From: Thermoleophilia bacterium | Lineage (GTDB): Bacteria; Actinomycetota; Thermoleophilia; Gaiellales; Gaiellaceae | Direction: 5' to 3' | Assembly (NCBI GenBank): GCA_029858755.1 | Contig: JAOUEK010000041.1 | Coordinates: 1-9,349 of the forward strand | DNA: 9,349 bases | In this document: in pieces, positions 1-8,562 of the stretch | Position numbering within the stretch: the first letter of the stretch is position 1 | Layout of the letters: every line of letters starts with the position of its first letter | The notes under the pieces: model-generated | What the model saw: the letters and a program-made list of their open reading frames with translations, nothing else | What the model was told of the DNA's origin: nothing | Databases searched by the model: none | Position numbers and translations under genes: made by a program

Positions 1-1215
1 CACGCGCTTCCGCTCGAGCTGATCGAGCTCTTCCGGCATCGAGTCGATCTGCACGCGCACCCGGCTCGCCGCCTCGTCGACGAGGTCGATCGCCTTGTCG
101 GGGAGGAAGCGGTCCGAGATGTAGCGCTCGGAGAGGAGCGAGGCGGCGACGAGCGCCGCGTCGCGGATGCGCACGCCGTGGTGTGCCTCGTAGCGCTCCT
201 TGAGCCCGCGGAGAATGGCGATCGTGTCCGCCGCGGACGGCTCCCCCACGAGCACCGGCTGGAAGCGGCGCTCCAGCGCGGCGTCCTTCTCGATGTGCTT
301 CCGGTACTCGTCCAGCGTGGTCGCCCCGACGGCGCGCAGCTCGCCCCGGGCGAGCATCGGCTTGAGCAGGTTCCCGGCCGACACGGCGCCCTCCGCCGCA
401 CCCGCGCCGACGATCGTGTGCAGCTCGTCGATGAAGAGCACGATCTCGCCCTCCGACGCCGTGATCTCGGCGAGCACGGCCTTCAGCCGCTCCTCGAACT
501 CGCCCCGGTACTTCGAGCCCGCGACGAGCGCGCCGACATCCAGCGCCCACACGCGCTTGCCCTTCAGCCCCTCAGGGACGTCGCCCGCGACGATGCGCTG
601 CGCGAGGCCTTCCGCGATCGCGGTCTTGCCCACGCCCGGCTCGCCGATCAGCACCGGGTTGTTCTTCGTGCGGCGCGAGAGCACCTGGATTACACGCCGG
701 ATCTCCTCGTCGCGGCCGATCACGGGGTCGAGCTTCCCCTGCTCGGCGAGCGCGGTCAGGTCGCGACCGTACTTCTCGAGCGCCTGGTAGGAGCCCTCGG
801 GGTCCTGCGACGTGACCCGCTGGCCGCCGCGGACGTCCTTCAGCGCCGCGAGCAGCGCGTCGCGGTCGACGAGCCCGAGCGCGAGCAGCAAGTGCTCGAC
901 GGAGACGAACTCGTCGTCGAGCGCGCGCATCTCCTCGAACGCCCGGTCGAGCACGCGCCGGAACGACGGTCCCGCCTGGGGCTGCGCGGCGCCGCCCGAG
1001 ACCGACGGCTGCTGACCGAGCCGGGCCTCCGCCTCGGCACGGAGCGAGGCGGGATCCGCGCCGGCACGCTGCAGCAGCGTCCGCGGCAGCTCCTGCTCGA
1101 GCAGCGCCACCGCGAGGTGATCTGCGGTCAGCTCCGGGTTGCCGAGCCGCCGCGCCAGCTCCTGCGCGCCCGCGACCGCCTCCCCGCTCTTGATCGTCAG
1201 CCTGTTGAAGTCCAT
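1..1215 (-). CDS. clpB: ClpB disaggregase, N-terminal part (runs off window)
   Basis: Hsp100 AAA+ ATPase that pulls polypeptides out of aggregates and works with DnaK/DnaJ/GrpE in the cytosol. The 405 residues present begin [14 protein letters not shown] and hold the N-terminal Clp repeat domain (about 1-145) and the first ATPase domain. Visible motifs are Walker A GEPGVGKT at 191-198, Walker B VLFIDE at 259-264, sensor GATT at 297-300 and the LERRF arginine-finger segment at 314-318. The window ends at [14 protein letters not shown], where the ClpB middle coiled-coil begins; this and the N-terminus favour ClpB over ClpC. The ATG at 1215 has a GAGGA Shine-Dalgarno 10 nt upstream. It is the last visible gene of the chaperone cluster, 53 nt after hspR. 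The missing C-terminal half is due only to the window edge; no frameshift is seen. Confidence 0.95.
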   Translation of the reverse strand, partial: MDFNRLTIKSGEAVAGAQELARRLGNPELTADHLAVALLEQELPRTLLQRAGADPASLRAEAEARLGQQPSVSGGAAQPQAGPSFRRVLDRAFEEMRALDDEFVSVEHLLLALGLVDRDALLAALKDVRGGQRVTSQDPEGSYQALEKYGRDLTALAEQGKLDPVIGRDEEIRRVIQVLSRRTKNNPVLIGEPGVGKTAIAEGLAQRIVAGDVPEGLKGKRVWALDVGALVAGSKYRGEFEERLKAVLAEITASEGEIVLFIDELHTIVGAGAAEGAVSAGNLLKPMLARGELRAVGATTLDEYRKHIEKDAALERRFQPVLVGEPSAADTIAILRGLKERYEAHHGVRIRDAALVAASLLSERYISDRFLPDKAIDLVDEAASRVRVQIDSMPEELDQLERKRV

Positions 1216-1241
1216 GTCCGGTGATTCCTCGCTTTCACTGC

Positions 1242-1262
1242 CTCGTAACGATCAGTTACAAG
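1242..1262. promoter_or_regulatory. 21-bp imperfect palindrome between hspR and clpB
   Basis: Read on the minus strand, arms CTTGTAAC and GTTACGAG flank a TGATC centre, with 7 of 8 arm pairs complementary. It starts 6 nt after the hspR stop and ends 26 nt before the clpB start, upstream of the clpB Shine-Dalgarno. Its total length and outer CTTG ends match the HspR operator (HAIR, CTTGAGT-N7-ACTCAAG), but the inner arm bases differ, so only about half of the consensus positions agree. It could be a variant operator, a site for another regulator, or a short RNA hairpin. It has no T-run and is not an intrinsic terminator. Confidence 0.45.
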
Positions 1263-1268
1263 GGCTGC

Positions 1269-1637
1269 TCAGCTCCTCGCCGCCGGCGGTTGCGGCGGCC
1301 GGTAGACGACGATCTCGCGGCGGTACTGCCGGTGCGTCCGGCGGATCTCCTCGCGCAGCTCGCGCTCCAGCGCCTCCATGCGGGCGCGCAGCCGGCGCAG
1401 CTCGTCCTCCAGGCGCAGCACGTGGTCGACGCCCGCGTGATTGAGCCCGAGCTCCGTGGTCAGCCGCTGCACCAGCCGCAGCCGGTCGAGGTCGGCCTCG
1501 GAGTAGAGGCGCGTGCCGCCCGGCGTGCGTGCCGGGTCGACGAGCCCCTTCGCCTCGTACAGGCGCAGGGTCTGCGGGTGCATGCCGACGAGCTCCGCGG
1601 CGACGGAGATCATGTACCGGGGCCTCGTGTCGCTCAC
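1269..1637 (-). CDS. hspR: HspR, MerR-family heat-shock repressor
   Basis: Autoregulatory repressor of the dnaK operon. In characterised actinobacteria it binds HAIR operators, with DnaK as corepressor. The 122-residue product has a MerR winged helix-turn-helix at about 8-75 ([20 protein letters not shown], then the wing [20 protein letters not shown]), followed by a charged coiled-coil helix at about 75-105 and the HspR-type tail [27 protein letters not shown] is the usual HspR-type version of this helix-turn-helix. I chose the GTG at 1637 because GGGGGGA lies directly upstream at good spacing and the resulting N-terminus fits the family; the frame stays open further upstream but without homology. 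The gene lies 187 nt after dnaJ, an unusually long spacer that contains two copies of a repeated element, and is followed by clpB. Confidence 0.93.
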   Translation of the reverse strand: MSDTRPRYMISVAAELVGMHPQTLRLYEAKGLVDPARTPGGTRLYSEADLDRLRLVQRLTTELGLNHAGVDHVLRLEDELRRLRARMEALERELREEIRRTHRQYRREIVVYRPPQPPAARS

Positions 1638-1642
1638 GTGTC

Positions 1643-1708
1643 CCCCCGCAGATCGCGACAATCCCTGAAGGGCCGCTGACGCGGCCGGTCGCGGCCGCTG
1701 ACGCAAGG
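1643..1708. repeat. Intergenic element, copy A (next to hspR start)
   Basis: First of three related copies in this operon. On the minus strand it runs from TGCGTCAGCGGCCGCGACC through TTCAGGGATTG to CGATCTGCGGGGG, and its G-run doubles as the hspR Shine-Dalgarno. Shared blocks with copy B are TGCGTC, ACCGGCCGCG, TTCAGGGAT and CGATCTGCGGGGG. It can fold into GC-rich hairpins, for example GGCCGC-GTCA-GCGGCC. No open frame with protein-like composition uses it. Confidence 0.7.
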
Positions 1709-1740
1709 CGAGACGACACCGGAGCTCTCGAGCTTTCCCG

Positions 1741-1804
1741 CCCCCGCAGATCGAGGATCCCTGAAAGCGCCGTTGGCGCGGCCGGTGGCGACCACCGACG
1801 CAGG
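1741..1804. repeat. Intergenic element, copy B (next to dnaJ stop)
   Basis: Second copy, in the same orientation as copy A and separated from it by 32 nt, just downstream of the dnaJ stop. On the minus strand it starts TCCTGCGTCGGTGG and ends CGATCTGCGGGGG. It contains the hairpins CGGTGG-TCG-CCACCG and GCGCC-AAC-GGCGC. Unlike copy A, its terminal G-run is not followed by a start codon of a recognisable gene. Its TGCGTC-containing half is closest to copy C (about 32 of 39 positions by eye), and its other half is closest to copy A. Confidence 0.7.
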
Positions 1805-1824
1805 ACGGACCGACACATGATGTC

Positions 1825-2928
1825 TCACGTCCGGAACACCTCCTCGCGCGGCCGCTCGCGCAACGCCTTGCCGTAGCTCTCGAGCGCCTCCTTCTCGGCC
1901 TTCGTCAGCTTCGTGGGCACGGTCACCTTCACCCGCGCGAGCAGGTCGCCGCGACCGCCGCCCTTGAGCTTCGGGGCCCCGCGCCCCTTGACGCGTAGCA
2001 GCCGCCCGCTCTGGGTCCCCGCGGGCACCTTGAGCGCGACCTGCCCGTCCGGGGTCGGGATCTCCACCGTGGCGCCGAGCACGGCCTCCGGGTAGGTGAC
2101 CGGCACCTCGAGCACGAGATCCGCACCGCGACGCTCGTACAGCGGCGAGCGCTCCACCTCGACGCGCACCCACAGGTCGCCGGCCGTCCCGCCCGCGGCG
2201 CCAGGCTCGCCCTTGCCGCGCAGGCGGATGCGCGTGCCGTCGCGCGCACCCGGGGGGACCTTGACCAGATAGCGCTTCGTCACCCGCTCGCGTCCGGCGC
2301 CGCGGCAGCGCTTGCACGGCGTGTCCACGATCATCCCGTTGCCGCGGCAGCGCGGGCACGGCTGCGAGAGGGCGAACAGCCCCTGGTTGTCCGAGACGAT
2401 CCCGGAGCCGGAGCAGTCGGGGCACTGGCGCGGCGCAGTCCCCGGCTCAGCCCCGGTGCCCCCGCACGCGCGGCAGGCCGTGTCGGTCTCGACGGGCACG
2501 CGCACCTCGACACCGCGCAGGGCCTCCTCGAAGGCGATGCGGACACGAGACTCGAGATCGGCGCCCCGCTGGGCGCGCGGGCGCGCCTGCCGGGCTCCAC
2601 GCCCGAAGAACGAGCCGACGCCGCCGAAGAGGTCGGAGAGGTCGCCGAGGTCGACGTTCTCGAAGCGCACGTCCTGGAAGCCGCCCGGCCCGAAGCCGCC
2701 GGGGCCGGCCGCGCCGAACCGGTCGTATCGCTCGCGCTTCTCGGCGTCGGAGAGCAGGTCGTAGGCGTCCTGCGCCTCCTTGAAGCGCTCCTCGGCGGCG
2801 GCGTCGCCGGGATTGCGATCGGGGTGGTTCTCGCGGGCGAGCTTGCGGTACGCCTTCTTGATCTCGTCGGCTGTCGCAGTCTTGGCGACGCCGAGCACCT
2901 CGTACGGGTTGCGCATCTGCGTGGCCAC
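1825..2928 (-). CDS. dnaJ: DnaJ (type I Hsp40 cochaperone)
   Basis: Delivers unfolded clients to DnaK and stimulates its ATPase. The 367-residue protein has all type I parts: J domain (about 7-71) with HPD at 35-37; a short Gly/Phe region (72-110); four zinc-binding CxxCxGxG repeats at 152-159, 169-176, 191-198 and 205-212; and the C-terminal substrate-binding domains with [18 protein letters not shown]. Length and residues are normal. The start is ambiguous between GTG 2928 and ATG 2916 (fifth codon). GGAG, which overlaps the grpE stop TAG, lies only 4 nt from the GTG but 16 nt from the ATG, so I keep the GTG. The 7-nt gap to grpE points to coupled translation. Confidence 0.96.
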   Translation of the reverse strand: MATQMRNPYEVLGVAKTATADEIKKAYRKLARENHPDRNPGDAAAEERFKEAQDAYDLLSDAEKRERYDRFGAAGPGGFGPGGFQDVRFENVDLGDLSDLFGGVGSFFGRGARQARPRAQRGADLESRVRIAFEEALRGVEVRVPVETDTACRACGGTGAEPGTAPRQCPDCSGSGIVSDNQGLFALSQPCPRCRGNGMIVDTPCKRCRGAGRERVTKRYLVKVPPGARDGTRIRLRGKGEPGAAGGTAGDLWVRVEVERSPLYERRGADLVLEVPVTYPEAVLGATVEIPTPDGQVALKVPAGTQSGRLLRVKGRGAPKLKGGGRGDLLARVKVTVPTKLTKAEKEALESYGKALRERPREEVFRT

Positions 2929-2935
2929 GACGCTC

Positions 2936-3502
2936 CTACTCCGCGACGATCACGCGCGCGGGCCGCAGCACCGTGTCGCCCAGCCGATAGCCGCGCTGGA
3001 CGACCTCGACCACGGTGCCGCTCTCGACGCCGTCGGCCGGCGTGGCCAGCAGCGCCTCGTGCGCGTGTGGATCGAAGGCGCCGACCGCCTCGATCTCCTC
3101 CAGGCCCTCTGCGGCGAGGACGCCGGCCAGCGCGTCTCGGGTCATGCGGACGCCGTCGAGCACCTTCTCCTCCTCGTGGTGCTCGGCCGCGTCGAGCGCG
3201 CGCTCGAGGTCGTCGAGCACGGGCAGCAGGCGCTCGACGAGGCCCGCGCTGGCCCGCAGCACGATCGCCTGCTGGTCGCGCGTGACCCGCTTGCGGTAGT
3301 TGTCGAAGTCGGCGGCGAGGCGCTGCAGGTCGCCGAGGTACTCGTCCCGCTTCGCCTCCGCCTCGGCGAGGCGCTCGAGCAAGCCGTCGGCCTCCTCCTC
3401 GGGGCCGGCGCCCGAGTCGCCCACGGCGTCGTCGGGGGAGGCGCCGTCCGGAGCCTCCCCCTCGAGCTCCTCTGCGAGATCGGTGAGCTCTCGCTCAGTC
3501 AC
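2936..3502 (-). CDS. grpE: GrpE nucleotide exchange factor
   Basis: Releases ADP from DnaK to reset the Hsp70 cycle. The 188-residue product has an acidic, poorly conserved N-terminus (to about 38), the long dimerising helix (about 40-110, containing FDNYRKRVTRDQ and LLPVLDDLERAL), and the C-terminal beta domain with FDPHAHEAL and VVEVVQRGYRLGDTVLRPAR. I chose the GTG at 3502, giving VTERELTDLAEE, because GGGAG lies 8 nt upstream. The in-frame GTG at 3523 would start inside a strong RNA hairpin and has no ribosome binding site. A 121-nt spacer holding that hairpin and repeat copy C separates it from dnaK. Confidence 0.95.
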   Translation of the reverse strand: MTERELTDLAEELEGEAPDGASPDDAVGDSGAGPEEEADGLLERLAEAEAKRDEYLGDLQRLAADFDNYRKRVTRDQQAIVLRASAGLVERLLPVLDDLERALDAAEHHEEEKVLDGVRMTRDALAGVLAAEGLEEIEAVGAFDPHAHEALLATPADGVESGTVVEVVQRGYRLGDTVLRPARVIVAE

Positions 3503-3511
3503 GTCGTCTCT

Positions 3512-3603
3512 CCCGCAGAGCACGGGTCTGCGAGGGCAGACCCGTGCTCGCGACGACCACTGCAGCGGCCGCTGTCGCGGCCGGTGCCACCCACCGACGC
3601 AGG
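3512..3603. repeat. Intergenic element, copy C, with hairpin insertion
   Basis: Third copy of the element, in the dnaK-grpE spacer and in the same orientation as A and B. The segment 3564-3603 matches copy B closely (shared minus-strand blocks TCCTGCGTCGGTGG, CACCGGCCGCG and CGGC). The far end keeps the CTCTGCGGGAG version of the block next to the Shine-Dalgarno. The middle (TTCAGGGAT in A and B) is replaced by unrelated sequence containing a 14-bp inverted repeat. CGGCCGC-GACA-GCGGCCG is an additional hairpin. Confidence 0.65.
3518..3549 (-). promoter_or_regulatory. 14-bp perfect hairpin upstream of grpE
   Basis: The minus-strand arms GAGCACGGGTCTGC and GCAGACCCGTGCTC are perfectly complementary around a 4-nt loop. 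The hairpin ends 3 nt before the GGGAG ribosome binding site of grpE and begins about 75 nt after the dnaK stop. No U-run follows, so it is not a standard intrinsic terminator. Likely roles (inference) are protecting the 3' end of a processed dnaK message, partial attenuation that keeps DnaK above GrpE/DnaJ, or control of access to the grpE ribosome binding site. Confidence 0.75.
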
Positions 3604-3623
3604 AAGGGTTGACGAGAGGCGTC

Positions 3624-5546
<1,923 letters not shown>

Positions 5547-5585
5547 GATGTGTCGTCTGCTCCTTCGTCGCTCGGCGTCGCCGAG

Positions 5586-5606
5586 GTTGAGTCGTATCGA
5601 CTGATG
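5586..5606. promoter_or_regulatory. HAIR-like HspR operator upstream of dnaK
   Basis: The known HAIR operator is CTTGAGT-N7-ACTCAAG. Here the plus strand reads GTTGAGT, seven bases, ACTGATG: 11 of 14 consensus positions with the exact 7-nt spacing. It lies 40-60 nt upstream of the dnaK start, and hspR is in the same operon, which makes it the obvious repressor site. The right arm is degenerate, so binding is inferred. Confidence 0.65.
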
Positions 5607-5609
5607 GAA

Positions 5610-5622
5610 ATCTGAGTCAGAT
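5610..5622. promoter_or_regulatory. 13-bp perfect palindrome in the dnaK promoter region
   Basis: ATCTGA and TCAGAT arms around a single central base form a perfect palindrome 3 nt from the HAIR-like site. It overlaps the last bases of the candidate dnaK -10 element. Its TGAGT/ACTCA cores resemble HAIR half-sites placed closer together. It may be a second HspR contact or a separate operator. Confidence 0.4.
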
Positions 5623-5629
5623 CGTAGCA
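5621..5629 (-). promoter_or_regulatory. Candidate extended -10 of the dnaK promoter
   Basis: On the minus strand TGCTACGAT matches an extended -10 (TGN-TANNNT). Transcription would start near 5614, giving a leader of roughly 70 nt and placing the HAIR-like site just downstream of the start, a good position for repression. No good -35 lies 17 nt upstream. TTGAGA (5661-5656) with GAATAT (5636-5631) is an alternative pair, but its 19-nt spacing is loose. Confidence 0.35.
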
Positions 5630-5705
5630 GATATTCCCGACGGGGATGGACGCTTTCTCAACGAAGCGGGACCGAGAACGGGGGCTGTCCGAGCCCTCAC
5701 GGCGA

Positions 5706-5711
5706 TAGAGT
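5706..5711 (+). promoter_or_regulatory. Candidate -10 for leaderless transcription of the SelA-like gene
   Basis: TAGAGT (TANNNT type) ends 7 nt before the GTG at 5719, and no Shine-Dalgarno sequence is seen before that start. This spacing is what leaderless actinobacterial promoters show, so transcription may begin at or next to the start codon. The -35 region is not recognisable. A short inverted repeat GGGCT-N5-AGCCC lies just upstream, around 5682-5697. Confidence 0.4.
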
Positions 5712-5718
5712 CGCCGCC

Positions 5719-6828
5719 GTGACCTACGAGCGCCTCGGCGTCCGCCGCGTGGTCAACGGCGTGGGCGTCTACACCGACCTCGGCGGCGTGGTCCTCTCGC
5801 CCCGCGTGTGGGCCGCGATGACCGAGGCGAACGCGGCCGCCGCGTCGCTGCCCGAGTTGCTCGACGCCACCGGCCGACGGGTCGCCGCGCTCCTCGCCGC
5901 GGGGGCCGCCCGCGTCGTCCCGGGTGCGTCGGCCGGCATCGCACTGGCCACCGCGGCCTGCATCGCCCGGGGTGACGGCGGGGTGATGGAGCGGCTCCCC
6001 GACGCCGGCGACCGACCGCGGGAGGTGGTGATCCAGGCGCCGCAGCGCGCGGGCTACAAGTACCTGCGCATGGTCGCGCACGCGGGCGGCGTCGCGGTCG
6101 AGGCCGAGCCGTCGCAGCTGGAGGAGGCGCTCGACCCCGCGCGCGTCGCCGCGCTCTTCGTGCCCGCGCACCTCGACGCCGTCGGCGGCTCGCGGCCGCT
6201 CGCGGAGGCGGCAGCCGTCGCCCACGAGCGCGGGATCCCGACCATCGTGGACGCCGCCTACCTCAACTACCCGCCGGAGCGGATGGCCTCGTACACGGCG
6301 GCCGGCGCCGACCTCGCCTGCTTCAGCGCCAAGTACTTCCACGGCCCGAACGGCGGCGGCCTCGTCGTCGGGCGGGAGGATCTGGTGGCGGCCGTCGCGG
6401 GCGTCGACTTCACGGGCTACGAGAGCGGGCGCTGGCTGGTCTTCGGCCGACCCTTCAAGCTCGACCGCCACACCGTGGTCGGCACGCTGGTCGCGCTCGA
6501 GGAGTGGCTCGTGATGGATCACGCGGCCCGCTGGACGGCGTACGCGCGAATGGTCGACGAGCTCGCGGCAGCCGTCGCCGACATCGACGGCGTGAGCACC
6601 GCGCGCAGGTTCCTGACGATGGAGGAGGACGTGGTCGAGCGCGAGGTCGTCAACGCGCTGCTCCTGCGCGCGCCGCACGCCCGTGCAGCGCACGCCACGC
6701 TGGCTGCGGGCGACCCGGCGATCGCAGTCCACCTCCTCGACGACGCGCTGCTCGTGGCGGTGGACGCCATGCTCGAGGAGGACGTGCCGCTCGTCGCCGA
6801 GCGGCTCCGCGCCGCGCTCAGCGGTTGA
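5719..6828 (+). CDS. SelA-like PLP-dependent enzyme (fold type I)
   Basis: A 369-residue protein of the family that includes SelA (L-seryl-tRNA selenium transferase) and D-glucosaminate-6-phosphate ammonia-lyase-like enzymes. Visible features are the N-terminal VNGVGVYTDLGGVVLSPRV, the cofactor-phosphate region PGASAGIALATAACIARGD, Asp178 in IVDAAYLNYPP (expected to contact the PLP ring nitrogen) and Lys205 in FSAKYFHGPNGG, the expected Schiff-base lysine. It lacks the extra N-terminal domain of true bacterial SelA, and no selenium genes are nearby, so a small-molecule amino acid or amino sugar lyase/aldolase role is more likely. The substrate is unknown. The segment usually written HRNxY in these relatives reads QRAGY here. 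It is transcribed away from dnaK, and its 3' end overlaps the convergent EamA gene by 11 bp. The GTG start leads straight into the conserved N-terminus. Confidence 0.85.
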   Translation: MTYERLGVRRVVNGVGVYTDLGGVVLSPRVWAAMTEANAAAASLPELLDATGRRVAALLAAGAARVVPGASAGIALATAACIARGDGGVMERLPDAGDRPREVVIQAPQRAGYKYLRMVAHAGGVAVEAEPSQLEEALDPARVAALFVPAHLDAVGGSRPLAEAAAVAHERGIPTIVDAAYLNYPPERMASYTAAGADLACFSAKYFHGPNGGGLVVGREDLVAAVAGVDFTGYESGRWLVFGRPFKLDRHTVVGTLVALEEWLVMDHAARWTAYARMVDELAAAVADIDGVSTARRFLTMEEDVVEREVVNALLLRAPHARAAHATLAAGDPAIAVHLLDDALLVAVDAMLEEDVPLVAERLRAALSG

Positions 6829-7666
6829 GCCCGATCAGCACGCCCCCCGCGACGACCAGCACCGCTCCCACGAGCAGCCGCACCCCGACGAGCTCGCGGC
6901 GGCGGAGCACGAGCGCCGCCAGCACGACGCCCCACAGCGCCTCCGTGGCGATGATCGGCGCGACCACCGTCACGCGCCCGCGGAACAGCGCGTGGAAGAG
7001 CAGGACGTAGGAGAGCCCGAACGCGAGGCCCACGGGCACCCAGCGCGGCGCGGCCCATGCTGCGAGCGGCTTGCGCCGGAGCACCAGCACGAGCCCGAGC
7101 ACCGCGGCCCCGCTGCCCAGCGTGGCCGCCGCAGCCGGGCCGGGGTCGGTGGTGTCGCCGAGCGCGAGGTGGCGGACGAGCGTGTCGCGCGCCGAGAACA
7201 TGATCACTGTGACGATCGCGTAGCCGATGCCGAGCCAGCGGAAGCCGGTCGGCCGCACACTCTCGGAGGCCACGACCACGGCCCCGGCGACGATCAGCGC
7301 GGCCCCGACCAGGAGGCCCCCTACGGCGGGCTCACCGAGAAGGACGAGCGCGAACGCCGTGGCGAAGACGGGCGCCGTGCCGAAGGCCACGGAGCTCCGC
7401 GGCGCCCCGGCCTCACGGATGGCGGCGGTGGCGAAGAGCTGGGAGATCCCGGGGGCCAGCACGCCGGCGGCCGCGAACTGCCAGAGGTCGCCGGTCGACC
7501 GGCCGCCGACCGCCGCCACGCCGAGCAGGCCGACGACGAACGAGGCGACCATCGTCCAGAAAGCCCCGGTCTCGGCCGCGATGGGGCGATCGAGGGCGAG
7601 GCGCACGAGCACGGTCATGCTCCCGAAGCAGAACGCCGAGGCGAGGGCGAGCAGGACGGCGTCCAT
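6818..7666 (-). CDS. EamA/DMT-family transporter (second of pair)
   Basis: A 282-residue inner-membrane protein of the drug/metabolite transporter superfamily, with about ten hydrophobic segments in two EamA halves (about 3-135 and 145-280). The first helix is MDAVLLALASAFCFGSMTVL, and the late segment EALWGVVLAALVL is typical of the second half. Such proteins export small metabolites or amino acids; the substrate cannot be told. The ATG at 7666 overlaps the stop of the preceding EamA gene in TGATG, so translation is probably coupled. The two EamA proteins differ clearly in sequence and are not a recent duplication. Its 3' end overlaps the convergent SelA-like gene. Confidence 0.88.
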   Translation of the reverse strand: MDAVLLALASAFCFGSMTVLVRLALDRPIAAETGAFWTMVASFVVGLLGVAAVGGRSTGDLWQFAAAGVLAPGISQLFATAAIREAGAPRSSVAFGTAPVFATAFALVLLGEPAVGGLLVGAALIVAGAVVVASESVRPTGFRWLGIGYAIVTVIMFSARDTLVRHLALGDTTDPGPAAAATLGSGAAVLGLVLVLRRKPLAAWAAPRWVPVGLAFGLSYVLLFHALFRGRVTVVAPIIATEALWGVVLAALVLRRRELVGVRLLVGAVLVVAGGVLIGLNR

Positions 7667-8553
7667 CAGCCGCCACGCCGGGGCGCGAGCCTCCGCAGGG
7701 TGGACGCGGCGGCGGGCTCGGCGAGCACGAGGCCGGCCAGCATCACCGCGCAGCCGACGTAGCCGGCCCATCCCAGCACCTCGCCCGCGAGCAGCACGCC
7801 GAAGAGCGCTGCGAACGGCGCCTCGAGCGTGAACACGAGCGCCGCGCGCGCGGCCGTCGTCCGCGCCTGCACCCAGGTGGCGACGAGGTAGCCGAGCGCG
7901 CCGGCGAAGACCCCGGTCACGAGCAGCGCGGCCCACACGGTGCCGCCGCGCGGCACGTCGAGCTGGCCGAGCATGAGCGCGATCACCGTGAAGCCGACGA
8001 ACGACGTGGCCATCTGCAGGAAGGTGAGGGCCCGTGGGTCGTAGCGGGGGGCAAGACGCTCCATCGCGGCGATCTGGAAGGCCTGCACGAGCGCGTTGCC
8101 CAGCACCAGGGCGTTGCCCACGGTCGACCCGCCGGGGACGCCGTTGAGGAGCAGCAGCCCGACGAGGGCGAGGCCGATGCCCACCCAGAGCGGCCGCGAC
8201 ACGGGCGTCCCGAAGGCGGCGAGCGCGATCAGGGGCGTGAACACGACGTAGAGGCCCGTGATGAACCCGGTGCTCGCGACCGTGGTCAGCTCGAGCCCAG
8301 CCGTTTGCAGGCCGTACGCGGCGGCGAGCAGGCCGCCGACGCCGATCCCGGCGACGACCCCGGCGCGCGGCGTGCCCCGCAGCGACCGCCAGGCGAAGGG
8401 GGCGAGCACCACCGTCGAGACCGCGAAGCGCACCGCCAGGAACCCGAACAGCGGGTACAGGGCGAGCGCGTCCTGCACCTGCACGAACGTGACCCCCCAG
8501 ACGGCGGTGACGCCGACGAGGGCGAGAAGCGGCGCGGAGGGCCGGAGGCGCAC
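7666..8553 (-). CDS. EamA/DMT-family transporter (first of pair)
   Basis: A 295-residue multi-spanning membrane protein with two EamA repeats (about 8-140 and 150-280). Family features are VTAVWGVTFVQVQDAL in the first helix, FLAVRFAVSTVVLAPFAW in the second, and TLEAPFAALFGVLLAGEVL near the end. It probably exports a small metabolite; the substrate is unknown. The start is GTG 8553, 9 nt after the preceding gene's stop, with no strong Shine-Dalgarno, in keeping with coupled translation. Together with the next gene it could act singly or as a hetero-pair. The cytoplasmic tail is basic (STLRRLAPRRGG). Confidence 0.9.
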   Translation of the reverse strand: MRLRPSAPLLALVGVTAVWGVTFVQVQDALALYPLFGFLAVRFAVSTVVLAPFAWRSLRGTPRAGVVAGIGVGGLLAAAYGLQTAGLELTTVASTGFITGLYVVFTPLIALAAFGTPVSRPLWVGIGLALVGLLLLNGVPGGSTVGNALVLGNALVQAFQIAAMERLAPRYDPRALTFLQMATSFVGFTVIALMLGQLDVPRGGTVWAALLVTGVFAGALGYLVATWVQARTTAARAALVFTLEAPFAALFGVLLAGEVLGWAGYVGCAVMLAGLVLAEPAAASTLRRLAPRRGG

Positions 8554-8562
8554 CGGGGCAGG

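Noticed and set aside
178..1224. 348-codon plus-strand frame opposite clpB
   Set aside because: The minus strand encodes an uninterrupted ClpB with all motifs; the plus frame is a mirror artefact.
1643..1804. CRISPR-like or integron attC-like repeats
   Set aside because: Only two copies here with an imperfect match and a 32-nt spacer, no array, no cas genes, and no GTTRRRY/RYYYAAC ends.
3503..3523. Longer GrpE N-terminus starting at GTG 3523
   Set aside because: It would begin inside the 14-bp hairpin with no ribosome binding site, while GTG 3502 has a well-spaced GGGAG.
3518..3549. Hairpin as an intrinsic terminator or CIRCE element
   Set aside because: No T-run follows it on the minus strand, and its arms do not resemble CIRCE (TTAGCACTC-N9-GAGTGCTAA).
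5617..6732. 371-codon minus-strand frame opposite the SelA-like gene
   Set aside because: Shadow of the strongly supported plus-strand enzyme; composition is not protein-like.
6816..6830. Bidirectional terminator between the convergent genes
   Set aside because: The stem is only 5 bp and no T-run follows on either strand.
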